From: Pyricularia pennisetigena
Taxonomy: Eukaryota > Ascomycota > Sordariomycetes > Magnaporthales > Pyriculariaceae
Length of the DNA stretch: 64,000 bases
NCBI RefSeq assembly: GCF_004337985.1
Contig: NC_043743.1
Location: 3,984,580 to 4,048,579, forward strand
Reading direction: 5' to 3'
Part shown: one piece after another, positions 55,026-64,000 of the stretch
Layout: each line of letters begins with the position of its first letter
How positions within the stretch are numbered: the first letter of the stretch is position 1
Translations under genes and position numbers: made by a program
The notes under the pieces: model-generated
What the model saw: the letters and a program-made list of their open reading frames with translations, nothing else
Database searches by the model: none
What the model was told of the DNA's origin: nothing

Positions 55026-55437
55026 TTCCCCAAAGGTACCCCAGAGGAACCCAAGCTTTACTACTGCCTGCGGCAGTGCTTGTCGAGTCAGTAAGTGCTT
55101 GTATCGCGCGTGGCGTTCCCAGCTGTGAAATTTCCTAGTGAGCCGAGTTAAGCACCTGACGGTAGCTGGCAAGGTAAATCATTACTAAATATGCAATTGG
55201 TGTTATGACTGTAGCTAGTATCGAACAAGTCAACACTAGTCTTACTGTGATCCACGTACCTTATACTGCCGTAGGACCTCAGAGAAGTGCTCCATTTGGA
55301 ATATTTGGAATCGGCCCACAAACTCTCAGTGCAGGATTCAACAAAGGCGGACTGCAATCAAATACTTCTTGGTATCATTACAATTACGACCAAACGGAGA
55401 GAAAGCGGGTGCAAACAAACACTCGTCAATGAAACAC
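53917..55437. other. 1.5-kb intergenic region with A40 homopolymer
   Basis: Between the GH92 start (-) and the SSF1 stop (-). It holds T-runs at about 53940-53970 in the GH92 leader and an A-tract of about 39 at 54985-55023. No gene supported. Confidence 0.45.
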
Positions 55438-56916
55438 TCAACCCGCCCCAGCAGCAATCTCCTCCTCCTCGTCTTCCCACTCCCCATCCTCTTCCGCCTT
55501 CTCATTGACGAGCGTCTCAGCGTCACCTGCAATCCCTTCACTGTCAAACTCGTAGTCATCGCTGTCATAGTCGACATCCATCTCGTCCTCGTCATCCTCG
55601 GCATTATCACCCGACTTCTTGCCGCTCTTCTTCTGCTCCTCCTTTTCTTTCCGCTTGCGCTCGACATTCTCCTTTTGTATCTTTTTCCTCGCTTCCTTCT
55701 CCCGCTGCTTTTGCTCCCACTTCTTCTCCATCTCCTTGATCTCCTCCTTGGACTTGTGGATGTATTCATGCCACATGACCTTGCCTGCACAGACACCCTC
55801 CTCGACCTTGAGGAGTCGTAACCTCATGCGCGGGCCGAGCTCCGCCAGCTTCACGGCACGCTTCTCGACGTTTTGCTGCTCGGTCCCGGCCTGGCTCCCC
55901 TCGTCGCCGTTCTCCGCCTCCCTCAGCGCCGCACGAGCTTTCGCATTGAGGACCTTGCGCGACGTGGGCTCCAGTACCTCAACCTCGGCGTCCGTCTCGG
56001 CCTCGCTCCCGCTGGTGCCGCCATCAGTCATGTACCCTGAGCCATCCTCACCGCCGATCATGTAGTCGGCGATGTCCTGCAGCTTGTTGAGGTTTGGCAG
56101 CCCGCCCTTTTTGCCCGTCTTGCCGCTCAGCAGCTTCTCGGCCGCGTTGAGCCGCTTCAGCGGTTTCGAGATGCCGGTCGGCTTGGTTGTGATGGCGTAG
56201 TGCCTGAAGTCGATTATGAAGCTGCCATCTTCCTCCTTGGATTGCTCACGGTTCATGAGCAGTACCCTACGTATCGACTTGAGCGACGTTTTCTGGGGAT
56301 TGATGGGAGCGAAGAGAGACTGAAATACAGTCGTCGTTAGGGATTCGAGGTGCTTGGGCGTTTTGGATGGAGCTTCGGACGATGAGCTCGAGAAGTTGTT
56401 CATGACGAGCTGATTACGAAGGTCAAGTTAGAACAGATTCCAGACATCTAGACTAGTGTTGTCGATGCTTACCAGTGGAGACGTAACAAACTCCTTGCCC
56501 TGCCCCTTGGGCCGCCTCTGAGCCTTTTGCACATCCTTTGTGAGGGAGTACTTCTCAACCCGAAAATGCAGTGTCGGTCCACGAGGGGTGAGAGCCACCC
56601 TCAAGTTCACGTTGCCAGACTCTGAACGGGAAAACAAGAGCAGATGTGTGACACCGAGAGGTCCACACATGACCAGATAATCCTTCAGCTTGTTGGCCCT
56701 CCTCTCCTTGAGCCGGCTAGCGGTGCCGGGCTCCATGACGCGACGCACATCCGTGGCCAATTGGCTGACGCTGGAGCCGACCTCGCCGGCGCCGATGCGA
56801 ATGACCATGCTCTTGGGGTCGCGAATTGAGGCATTGCCGGTGTTTATTGGACCCTTTGCCTGATTGGGGTTCTTTGCACCAGCGTGCGTTCTTCGTTTTG
56901 CCCGACTGCGCGCCAT
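55438..56916 (-). CDS. SSF1: Brix-domain ribosome biogenesis factor SSF1/2 (Peter Pan)
   Basis: Ssf1 is a nucleolar pre-60S assembly factor that binds 27S pre-rRNA with Rrp14/Rrp15. Exons 56916-56473 and 56409-55438, 63-bp intron (donor GTAAGC, branch/acceptor region ending ATCAG), 471 residues. The Brix domain starts with SMVIRIGAGEVGSSVSQLAT, VRRVMEPGTASRLKERRANK, DYLVMCGPLGVTHLLLFSRS and RGPTLHFRVEKYSLTKDVQ, then FQSLFAPINPQKTSLKSIRR, RHYAITTKPTGIS and LAELGPRMRLRLLKVEEG. The C-terminal 130 residues are Lys/Glu coiled coil, then an acidic tail. It diverges from RRP3. Confidence 0.95.
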
Positions 56917-57341
56917 GTTGAATGTTTTGGGGCCTGTACACTAAGAAGACAATGTACAGTAAGGTGTTGTTGCTGGACGGCGCGGAGCTTGAAGGCGGCG
57001 ACGAAGGTCCTGCCGCAAGAAAAAAAAAAACTTTGGCGGGGCGGTAAACCGGGAGCAGGGATTACGATAAGAAAGGATAAGAAATTTTAACCCCAGCTGC
57101 CGAGAACTGATTGCAGACTCATAGCTAAATTCAGGTTGCGGAAGTGTTTTCCACTTAAATACCAAGGCATTATCTCGTTTGATTCGTCAAACGCCAAGCT
57201 TAGCGGCGCAAAAGTCACCGACCCCACACTTGTTTTTTCCCTGCATCGCAAAATTTAGAATTTCTTCACGGCCGCCCGCACTGAGGTGCGGTCTCAAACT
57301 CCGACAATCTCGTCGCGGAAATCCCCCTCGCGCCAACAATA
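56917..57341. promoter_or_regulatory. Shared promoter of SSF1 and RRP3
   Basis: 425 bp between two divergent ribosome-assembly genes. GAAATTTT at 57081-57088 and CAAAATTT at about 57247-57255 resemble the RRPE (AAAATTTT-type) element of ribosome-biogenesis promoters. An A11 run lies near 57019-57029. The resemblance is suggestive only, as such AT words occur by chance. Confidence 0.4.
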
Positions 57342-59088
57342 ATGTCTTCGGCAAAACGTGTCAAGTTGTCTCACTCCAAGGCTCCGGGGCCTTTCCGGAA
57401 GCCAAGTTCTGGAGATCGTACCGCTGCGAAAAGTCTCACAAAAAAGATCATCCAAGCTCCCAAATCTTCTGCGCCAATCAAGCAAAAAGCCCATGATGCA
57501 GAAGAAGATGAGGAGGAGGACGACGACGAGGATCAGGAGGATGACGACAGCAGCGATGACGCTAGCGAAAACGACGACTCCACGCCCACGGTAGAGGATG
57601 CAACCAAAGATGGCCAAACTGAGCTGCCCAGTAAGGAAGAGACGCCCACCAAGTCTTTTCGGGATCTTGTGAGTGAGCATCTCGATAGCTCTCCAGAATC
57701 TGTCCTTCCACCTGCCTGGTGCCATGTGGGCAAATACTGACAATCAATATCCAGGGCATCGTTGAACCACTTTGCGAAGCATGCGAGGCTCTTAAGTTCA
57801 AGAAGCCCACACCGATTCAAGAGCAGGCGATACCCCTGGCACTACAAGGCCGTGACGTGATTGGTATTGCTGAGACTGGTTCAGGAAAAACCGCAGCCTT
57901 TGCGCTGCCTATTCTTCAAGCTCTACTCGAAAAGCCACAGCCGCTATTCGGTCTCGTGCTTGCTCCCACTCGAGAGCTTGCCGCGCAAATCGGTCAAACA
58001 TTCGAAGCTCTGGGTGCCTCGATCTCGTTACGATGCGCCGTCGTGGTCGGTGGACTAGATATGGTTTCCCAATCCATTGCACTGGGAAAAAAGCCTCACA
58101 TCGTTGTCGCGACACCTGGACGTCTGCTGGACCATTTGGAAAAGACCAAAGGCTTCAGCTTGCGGTCCTTGAAGTTTCTGGTCATGGATGAGGCTGATAG
58201 GCTGCTTGACCTGGACTTTGGGCCGATCCTCGATAAAATCCTCAAGTTCCTCCCGCGGGAGCGCCGCACCTTCCTCTTTTCCGCCACCATGAGTTCCAAG
58301 GTTGAAAGCTTGCAGCGAGCCAGTCTGCGCGATCCGCTCAAGGTCAGCGTTAGCTCCAATCAGGAGAAGACGGTGTCTACCTTGATCCAGAACCCTCTCT
58401 TCATTCCTCATAAGCACAAGGATGTCTACCTCATCTATCTAGCCAACGAGTTTGCTGGCAAAACCACCATCGTTTTTACACGAACCGTCAATGAGGCTCA
58501 GCGGGTCTCCATCCTACTGCGCACGCTCTCCTTTGGCGCAATTCCTCTACACGGCCAGCTCTCACAATCTATGCGTCTGGGTGCTTTGAACAAGTTCAAG
58601 GCGAGGTCACGCGATATTTTGGTGGCAACCGATGTCGCTGCTCGTGGTCTGGATATTCCAGAGGTTGACCTTGTCATCAAGTAAGTTCTTTAAATTTGGC
58701 CATGGGATTTAAGCTTTTGCTAACCACCCTTGTCACCTGCAGTTTCGATATGCCCCAAGACAGTATGACATACATTCACCGTGTGGGTCGTACCGCTCGT
58801 GCCGGGCGGTCTGGTCGAGCCATTTCGATTATTACTCAGTATGACCTTGAATTGTGGCTAAGGATAGAAAAAGCGGCGCTGAACGGACGAAAGTTGCCGC
58901 TTTATCAGCCTGACAAGGAAGAGGTGATGGTATTCAAGGAGCGCGTGGAGGAGGCGCAGCGGCATGCACGGGAAGAGATGAAGACGCTGCACGAGGACAG
59001 AGGCAAGAAAGGAGCAGTCCTTAAAGGCCGTAAGCGTGGCTCTGCCACAAAGAGGCGGCACGACGATATGGATGCCGAGGAGGGCTAA
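57342..59088 (+). CDS. RRP3: DEAD-box RNA helicase RRP3 (DDX47)
   Basis: Rrp3 is a nucleolar ATP-dependent RNA helicase needed for early pre-18S rRNA cleavages. Exons 57342-57668, 57755-58680 and 58743-59088 (introns 86 and 62 bp; donors GTGAGT, GTAAGT) give 532 residues. N-terminus has Ser/Lys and an acidic Glu/Asp run. Helicase motifs in order: Q motif [10 protein letters not shown], motif I AETGSGKT (148-155), Ia PTRELAAQ, Ib TPGRL, II DEAD (254-257), III SAT (285-287), [16 protein letters not shown] and [10 protein letters not shown]. The ending with [16 protein letters not shown] basic/acidic tail is normal. RRP3 rather than a related helicase is judged from FKKPTPIQ and [11 protein letters not shown]. 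Confidence 0.95.
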
Positions 59089-59616
59089 GTGTTGTTTTGT
59101 TTTGGTGCTGGTACCGGGATTGTGTGGGGGTGAAATTATGAGGAATGTTGAGAATACCATATCATGCAAGCCTATCAGACTCTGTAGTACCAGATCTTGC
59201 CCATTGGCTTTGCACTCCTGATCATGATCTATTAATATTGATCAAAAGCTGACAAGGCAATAATTAGATCGTTCGTACAGCAGCTGCCTGAAACCTTGCC
59301 AATTCAGCATCTACGAGCGGGCTAGTAACACGACTCTGGCGAATCAAAGGGCCCTCTGGGAAATTGTGCTTACCTTACCCCCCCTCTTTCAGTATCATTC
59401 CATGGGGCACGCGCATATACAGCCTATGAAATGCCTCATTTGAGCCAGGGTGATTTTATGCTTACTGGATTGGGAGCTAGGCTGCCCAGGTAGCCCTCCA
59501 AGATGGACTTTTGCCAATCCTCCTTTAGACCTAGATCCCGTCCAAACGGAATTTTGTGACTTGCCTTTGCCTGGTGCTGTCGTCCCATCCATGACCATAC
59601 ACATACATCGGCGATC
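59089..59616. other. Intergenic region RRP3 to membrane protein gene
   Basis: 528 bp; RRP3 3' UTR and the upstream region of the next gene. No additional feature recognised. Confidence 0.4.
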
Positions 59617-60783
59617 ATGGCAAATCATCTCAATCCCAACAGCGCAACGAGCAACCAATACCACTACTCAGTACAGCAGGATTATTCAACAACAGCAACA
59701 ACAACAAGTAGCTACTATGGCTCAGCGAGTCCGGACCGGGCGGCCAACGCGCCAGAGGTAGTGCCGAGTGACGTGCCGCCACATTCGCGCGGGGACAACC
59801 AGCCGCAGATGATGGGGATGGACTGGCAGGAAAAGGGGAAGCCGGCGATGCAGACATACTACGACCCAAAGATCGGCACCTACCCGGAAAGCGTGCCGGT
59901 GACGCCGCCCTACCATGCAAAAGTCGCGAGTCCTCCGCAGGGCGCCCCGACGCCGTCCTACCGCAACGACATGGACGACACTCCGCTGGAAGCCGTGCCG
60001 GGGCAGTTCAACGCCCAGCCGACGATGGGGATCTACACGGACAAGGTCGGCGGTCATCCCGTAGAGACGGTGCAGGAGCTGGGGGGCTTTGTGCGTCAGG
60101 GATCCGGGGACGATGGCAATCGGGCGCTGGAGAAGCCGGCACAAAGAAGAAGCAAAGTGCTGGGGGTGCCGGTCGCAGTCTTCTGGGCGCTTCTGGTGCT
60201 GATAGTGCTCGGCACGGTGGGTCTGGGAGCTGGGCTCGGGGTCGGGCTCTCGCAGCGCAACGACGGGGCCGCACAGGGCAAAGCAGCAGGCGCTCCGGCC
60301 ACAGACCCCGAAAGCCAGGAGACGGGCACGGGGCCGACGAGGACGACGACCCCGACACCGCAGGGACCGGCAGGGTCGACGTCGACCACGACCTCGTCGA
60401 CGACGCAGGCGGCCGTGACGGCGGGCACGCGCGGGCTGGCGGCCAACAGCTGCGACTTTGACGGGTCGCGGGTGTACGCGAGCGGGGCGGACAAGTTCGA
60501 GGCGTTCTGCTCGGTGGACTGGCCGCAGGGCGTCGGGGCGGCGGGTGGCGGCGGCAGCGTCGTCAAGGACGTGGGCAGGGCGCTCGTCTACTCGTTCGAG
60601 GCCTGCATGGGCGAGTGCGTCAAGTACAACGAGAAGCTGCCCGACGTCAGGTGCGTGGCCGTGACTTACAACTCGAACCTGACGGACTTCTTCCCCATCT
60701 TTGCTGCCAACTGCTTCCTCAAGGACAAGAAGGGGCAGAACTTTCCGGCCAAGGATACCTCGGCTTGTGCGGCCATGCTGTAG
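59617..60783 (+). CDS. Single-pass membrane protein with cysteine-rich PAN/Apple-like ectodomain
   Basis: 388 residues in one exon. Residues 1-180 are Pro/Gln/Ser/Tyr-rich and probably cytosolic (no signal peptide). One strong transmembrane helix lies at about 182-210 (VLGVPVAVFWALLVLIVLGT then a Gly-rich end), with RRSK on its N side. A Thr/Ser/Pro stalk (about 235-280) precedes a domain with CDFDGSRVYASGADKFEAFC, YSFEACMGECVKYNE and CVAVTYNSNLTDFF, giving at least six Cys in a PAN-like pattern. Type II topology is inferred. Similar Pezizomycotina proteins are of unknown role; cell-surface sensing or adhesion is possible but not shown. The start at 59617 is the first ATG; a cryptic upstream exon cannot be excluded. 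Confidence 0.8.
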   Translation: MANHLNPNSATSNQYHYSVQQDYSTTATTTSSYYGSASPDRAANAPEVVPSDVPPHSRGDNQPQMMGMDWQEKGKPAMQTYYDPKIGTYPESVPVTPPYHAKVASPPQGAPTPSYRNDMDDTPLEAVPGQFNAQPTMGIYTDKVGGHPVETVQELGGFVRQGSGDDGNRALEKPAQRRSKVLGVPVAVFWALLVLIVLGTVGLGAGLGVGLSQRNDGAAQGKAAGAPATDPESQETGTGPTRTTTPTPQGPAGSTSTTTSSTTQAAVTAGTRGLAANSCDFDGSRVYASGADKFEAFCSVDWPQGVGAAGGGGSVVKDVGRALVYSFEACMGECVKYNEKLPDVRCVAVTYNSNLTDFFPIFAANCFLKDKKGQNFPAKDTSACAAML

Positions 60784-61299
60784 CACGTGGTGCATTGCAT
60801 TGGTAAGAAAAAAAATAATAATGTCAACTCCGCTTAATCATGGTTGCTAGTATGTGGTGGTCGGTGCTGGCTGGACTGGAAGCCCGGACTTGAATCCATC
60901 TTTTACGCTCTCGGCCCGGCAGCTTAGACACCAGCCAGGGGGGGAATTGGAGAGGAGTTGTGATGCTGGGAAAATATCGAGGCAAGTCTCTAGCTGCTGG
61001 GTATGTTGCAACCACCGTGTTCATCCGAATCCAACCCGGAGATTCTTTCCGCTCGGGTAAGAATCGGAGTGGATTGTGCGGTGTTGTGATTTTGATGAAC
61101 ACAATAAGCATCAAAGCACAAGCCAGTACCACGTTACGTAATGTGTCTCAGCTGGGCTCCCGCATGTACAGTAGCTTTTCTTTCCTCTTTCGCATTCCTC
61201 ATGGTTGCGTTGGTTTAATCTCGCTATCAATCATTTTAATTCTGGCCAATCGTTCAATTGAACGTCTTTGATTCAATCACAAGATCGACCCCCTTTTTT

Positions 61300-61331
<32 letters not shown>

Positions 61332-64000
61332 CAATTTTGCAGCGGGACTCGGCGATAAATGGATCGCCACACACTACTTTCCATACCCATACCCGCGCAA
61401 ACCATGGGTCCTTACCAAAAAATACCAATCTTCGGTGCTGCGAACCAAACGCTTTTGATGAACCGCGGCTCTCGGTGCCATGTGGTTGTGACCATGGTTT
61501 GGGAGGAAACGTTAACCTTGAGTACCTGCAACTCTCGATATAGTTAATATGTACGGTAGTAACCTGATGCAGGCAGCGACACCTACTGTATATGCGTACC
61601 TGGGGGCCGATAGGCAAAAAAGCTCATCCCAATACCATTATTCACGTTACGGTGGAGTCTTGCAGCAATAACCTCCCACCCGCGCCCCCTCAACGTTCAA
61701 GCCACAACAAGGATTTAAATTTTCCGCTTTGGAATTCCATAGAAGCAAGGCATGTTTGCTACATGAAAATCGGGCCATGCAGCAAGCAGTTGGTCCAACG
61801 TGAATTTCCAAACCGGGCTTGTGCTATCCCCACAACTGCATGCACTAGGGCTCTAGCGCTCGCCTTTTAGTGACAGTCGCGCTCATCTGGACCCTTTACA
61901 CATGACCACTTCCCCGGAAGGTACGCAGACAAACGAGCAGAGATTACAGTAGCTGCTGTGTAGGTATACTCGCTCATCCATGATATGTTTTTACGACCAC
62001 ACAACCCCGGAATCCCTTTATCATGGCAGCTTTGTCGCGCCTACCGCTGTAATGAAACCACTGCATGGGAAAAAAAAAAAAAATACAAGCATGCATCCCA
62101 CACTCACCTGGTGCTGGGTTTATTAGACATTGACTGCGATGCAAACAGTAACGTTGCAGTGGTCTGCTCAGATAAGGCGGTGTCAAGACTGCGGAAGGGT
62201 GTCGACCAAGGTTCTTTTTGTCACTTGCCCATAGGCCAGGTAATCCCGAATTCTCTCTCCCATAGTCTTTGGAATATGTCTGCCTGCGGATCTGAGTGTT
62301 GCCCGTTCCATTTCAACATCTGCCAAGGTAGTTACTACTTACTACCCTCATCATTTCACCAACAAACTCCAAGCCTACTGCTTATCCTGCATAATATCTT
62401 TACACAGGGAAGGATAAGCGCCCATGCCAAGCCGCAGAAGCTTGGCAGTTCGGTACTTGGTGGCGTGCCCGCCTTCTATCAACCCTCGGGGTTCAACAAC
62501 TCACAGACTGCCGTTGAATTTTAGTCAAGACATGGTGGCCCTCCTCCCCCTCCTCCCCTTTTCTCTGCTGTTCATGTTATTGTTATTTCTTTTCAAGACA
62601 TGCCTTTAGACAAGTTCCAGAAACTCCCCATGGTTGGTCAGACCCGTGTTCCCACTCGGTGCTCTTTAGACACGTGGGGTAATTTGCGGTCTGGGGGAAA
62701 TAAAAGAGGTATGGGGCGCGTCCAATGAGACATTTGGTTTGCGCTATCTGCAAATTAGGCCCTACAGGGACGGTTAAATTATAGTTCTAGATCTAGCAGG
62801 TGAAGGACTTTCGGTGAGGTACCTTGTTCTTGTGGCGCGGAAGGGGCCGCTGCTACGACCCTTATTTGCTATTGCTCAAGATTTAACATGGAGTCCAGGT
62901 TGCTTTGTGGGCTCGAATGATGTGCATTTGCGGGTCATCTCGTTTGCTTTTTTGATGTCCTTTTTTTCCCTCATGATGCCATCTTGCCGTGGCTGATCAT
63001 TCCGTATGTGGAAGTCTAGACGAATATCAATTGTTTACACGGCTCTCTTTTTCTCTTCCCATTTATTAGCCTGTGCCTTATCACACAAGACATTCCACGC
63101 CGTCGTCACAGCTTTCTAATCCATTGCATTAGTGGAGTCGGGCTCTCGTGGGCATGTAGCACATGGCATATAGACGCTGTCAAGAACGGCATCCCATCTG
63201 CAGGTGATCACATCGGCGGGATCTGGTGCTGTGCAGCAAAGGCCCGAGTCCGACCCAACATTCGACATTTACCACCTTCCGGATGCGGCCATTCCGCTCA
63301 ATATTGTGCTGAAATCTGGAATCTGGGATGTGGTGTGCTATGAACGTACTGGAGAGAGTTGTTGGTAGGACAAAGGCACCCCCTCCAGTCTGCAAGGGAC
63401 GGGCGGGTTTGTGATTCGATTCGACGAAGAAAAAAAAAAAAAAGAACAAGACAATAACTAAAACAAGGGTAGGGTTTGCTGCAAGTGGGTTGAAACCGCA
63501 TCCGGTCACAGAGGTGCTTTGCTGGCCATCAATGGTCCGGGCCACCGGCGCCTGTGAGGGGAGATGATCACGCCCGGAGTGGAACCGGGTCCAGATCTCG
63601 TGGGCGATGCTCCCAACATGTTCATGGAGCTTTTGGTGTTCTTGGCCGAACACTACTCTCAGATACCACCAAGCCCTTTTACAACCCGGAGCAAAGCCCC
63701 GTGGACTGGAGCCATGACATATCGGCCACGTCTAATGAGGCACACTTTATCCTGCCACTAAGGTTTCTTTCTTTCTTTCTTTCTTTGCTACCATTTGTTT
63801 CCTCGGGCCTGCAGGCCACATTCCACATTCCAGTTACCTATACCCCTTTTCTTGGCGTCGGGGGTTATCTCCGCCTGCCTGCCCTTGCTTTGAGGACGAG
63901 AAAGAGTCCAAAAAAAGGAGCATGGCACAATGAAGTCCTACAAACCCCCGTGAATGAACCTGTCATCCTGTACAAATAGCAACGTTGCCATGAAAGGTCT
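60784..64000. other. 3.2-kb terminal region without a recognised gene
   Basis: Both strands give only short or low-complexity frames. Simple sequence: a T-rich tract at about 61290-61331, an A13 run at about 62069-62082, A14 near 63429-63442 and (CTTT)n at about 63766-63786. No tRNA, 5S rRNA or transposon motif was seen. Possible untranslated regulatory DNA or a gene starting beyond the window. Confidence 0.45.

Noticed and set aside
61985..62524. A 179-codon frame near the right end
   Set aside because: It contains a poly-lysine run read from an A homopolymer and shows no conserved motif.

Overview
This is eukaryotic nuclear DNA from a filamentous ascomycete (Pezizomycotina, most likely Sordariomycetes). 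The evidence is short 54-115 bp introns with GTRNGT donors and CTAAC/CTGAC branch points, fungal gene families (Zn2Cys6 factor, ChAPs, HIR3), and AT-rich transposon blocks depleted of CpA/TpG in the manner of repeat-induced point mutation (RIP). I cannot name the species from sequence alone.

The window has two halves. Positions 1 to about 20,900 are an AT-rich, gene-free block of nested and RIP-damaged retrotransposons. It holds two collinear copies of a minus-strand Ty3/gypsy element (1-3586, running off the window, and 10372-14549); a plus-strand Ty1/copia element with both 662-bp LTRs (6079-10371) that has lost its reverse transcriptase; a second, heavily mutated plus-strand Ty1/copia relic (14550 to about 17790 or beyond); an unassigned minus-strand gag-like relic (3587-6078); and degenerate sequence from 17.8 to 20.6 kb. 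Two mechanistic signatures can be read. The gypsy element has an 11-nt LTR/PBS complementarity suggesting Tf1/sushi-type self-priming. The copia element has a primer-binding site matching the anticodon arm of initiator tRNA-Met, and its LTR contains a tRNA-like segment with A and B boxes.

From about 21 kb onward the DNA is GC-rich and gene-dense, mostly conserved housekeeping genes: a ChAPs exomer cargo adaptor (-), HIR3 histone chaperone subunit (+), a coactosin-like ADF-H protein (-), an E2 ubiquitin-conjugating enzyme (+), splicing factor CWF19 (-), GPN1/NPA3 GTPase (+), RNA polymerase subunit RPC10 (-), a HIT hydrolase (+), a CECR5-type HAD protein (-), an aldo/keto reductase (+), a Zn2Cys6 regulator (-), a secreted DUF4419 protein (+), a short secreted-protein gene that looks frameshifted (+), a GH92 alpha-mannosidase (-), the Brix protein SSF1 (-), DEAD-box helicase RRP3 (+) and a membrane protein with a PAN-like ectodomain (+). 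The last 3.2 kb has no gene I can support.

The genes do not form one pathway. Themes are chromatin and transcription machinery (HIR3, GPN1, RPC10), RNA processing and ribosome assembly (CWF19, and SSF1/RRP3 as a divergent pair), and a small secretory group around 48-54 kb (DUF4419, short secreted protein, GH92). Exon boundaries below were placed by eye from splice signals, reading phase and family conservation, with no transcript evidence. A 123-base run of N lies at 31844-31966.
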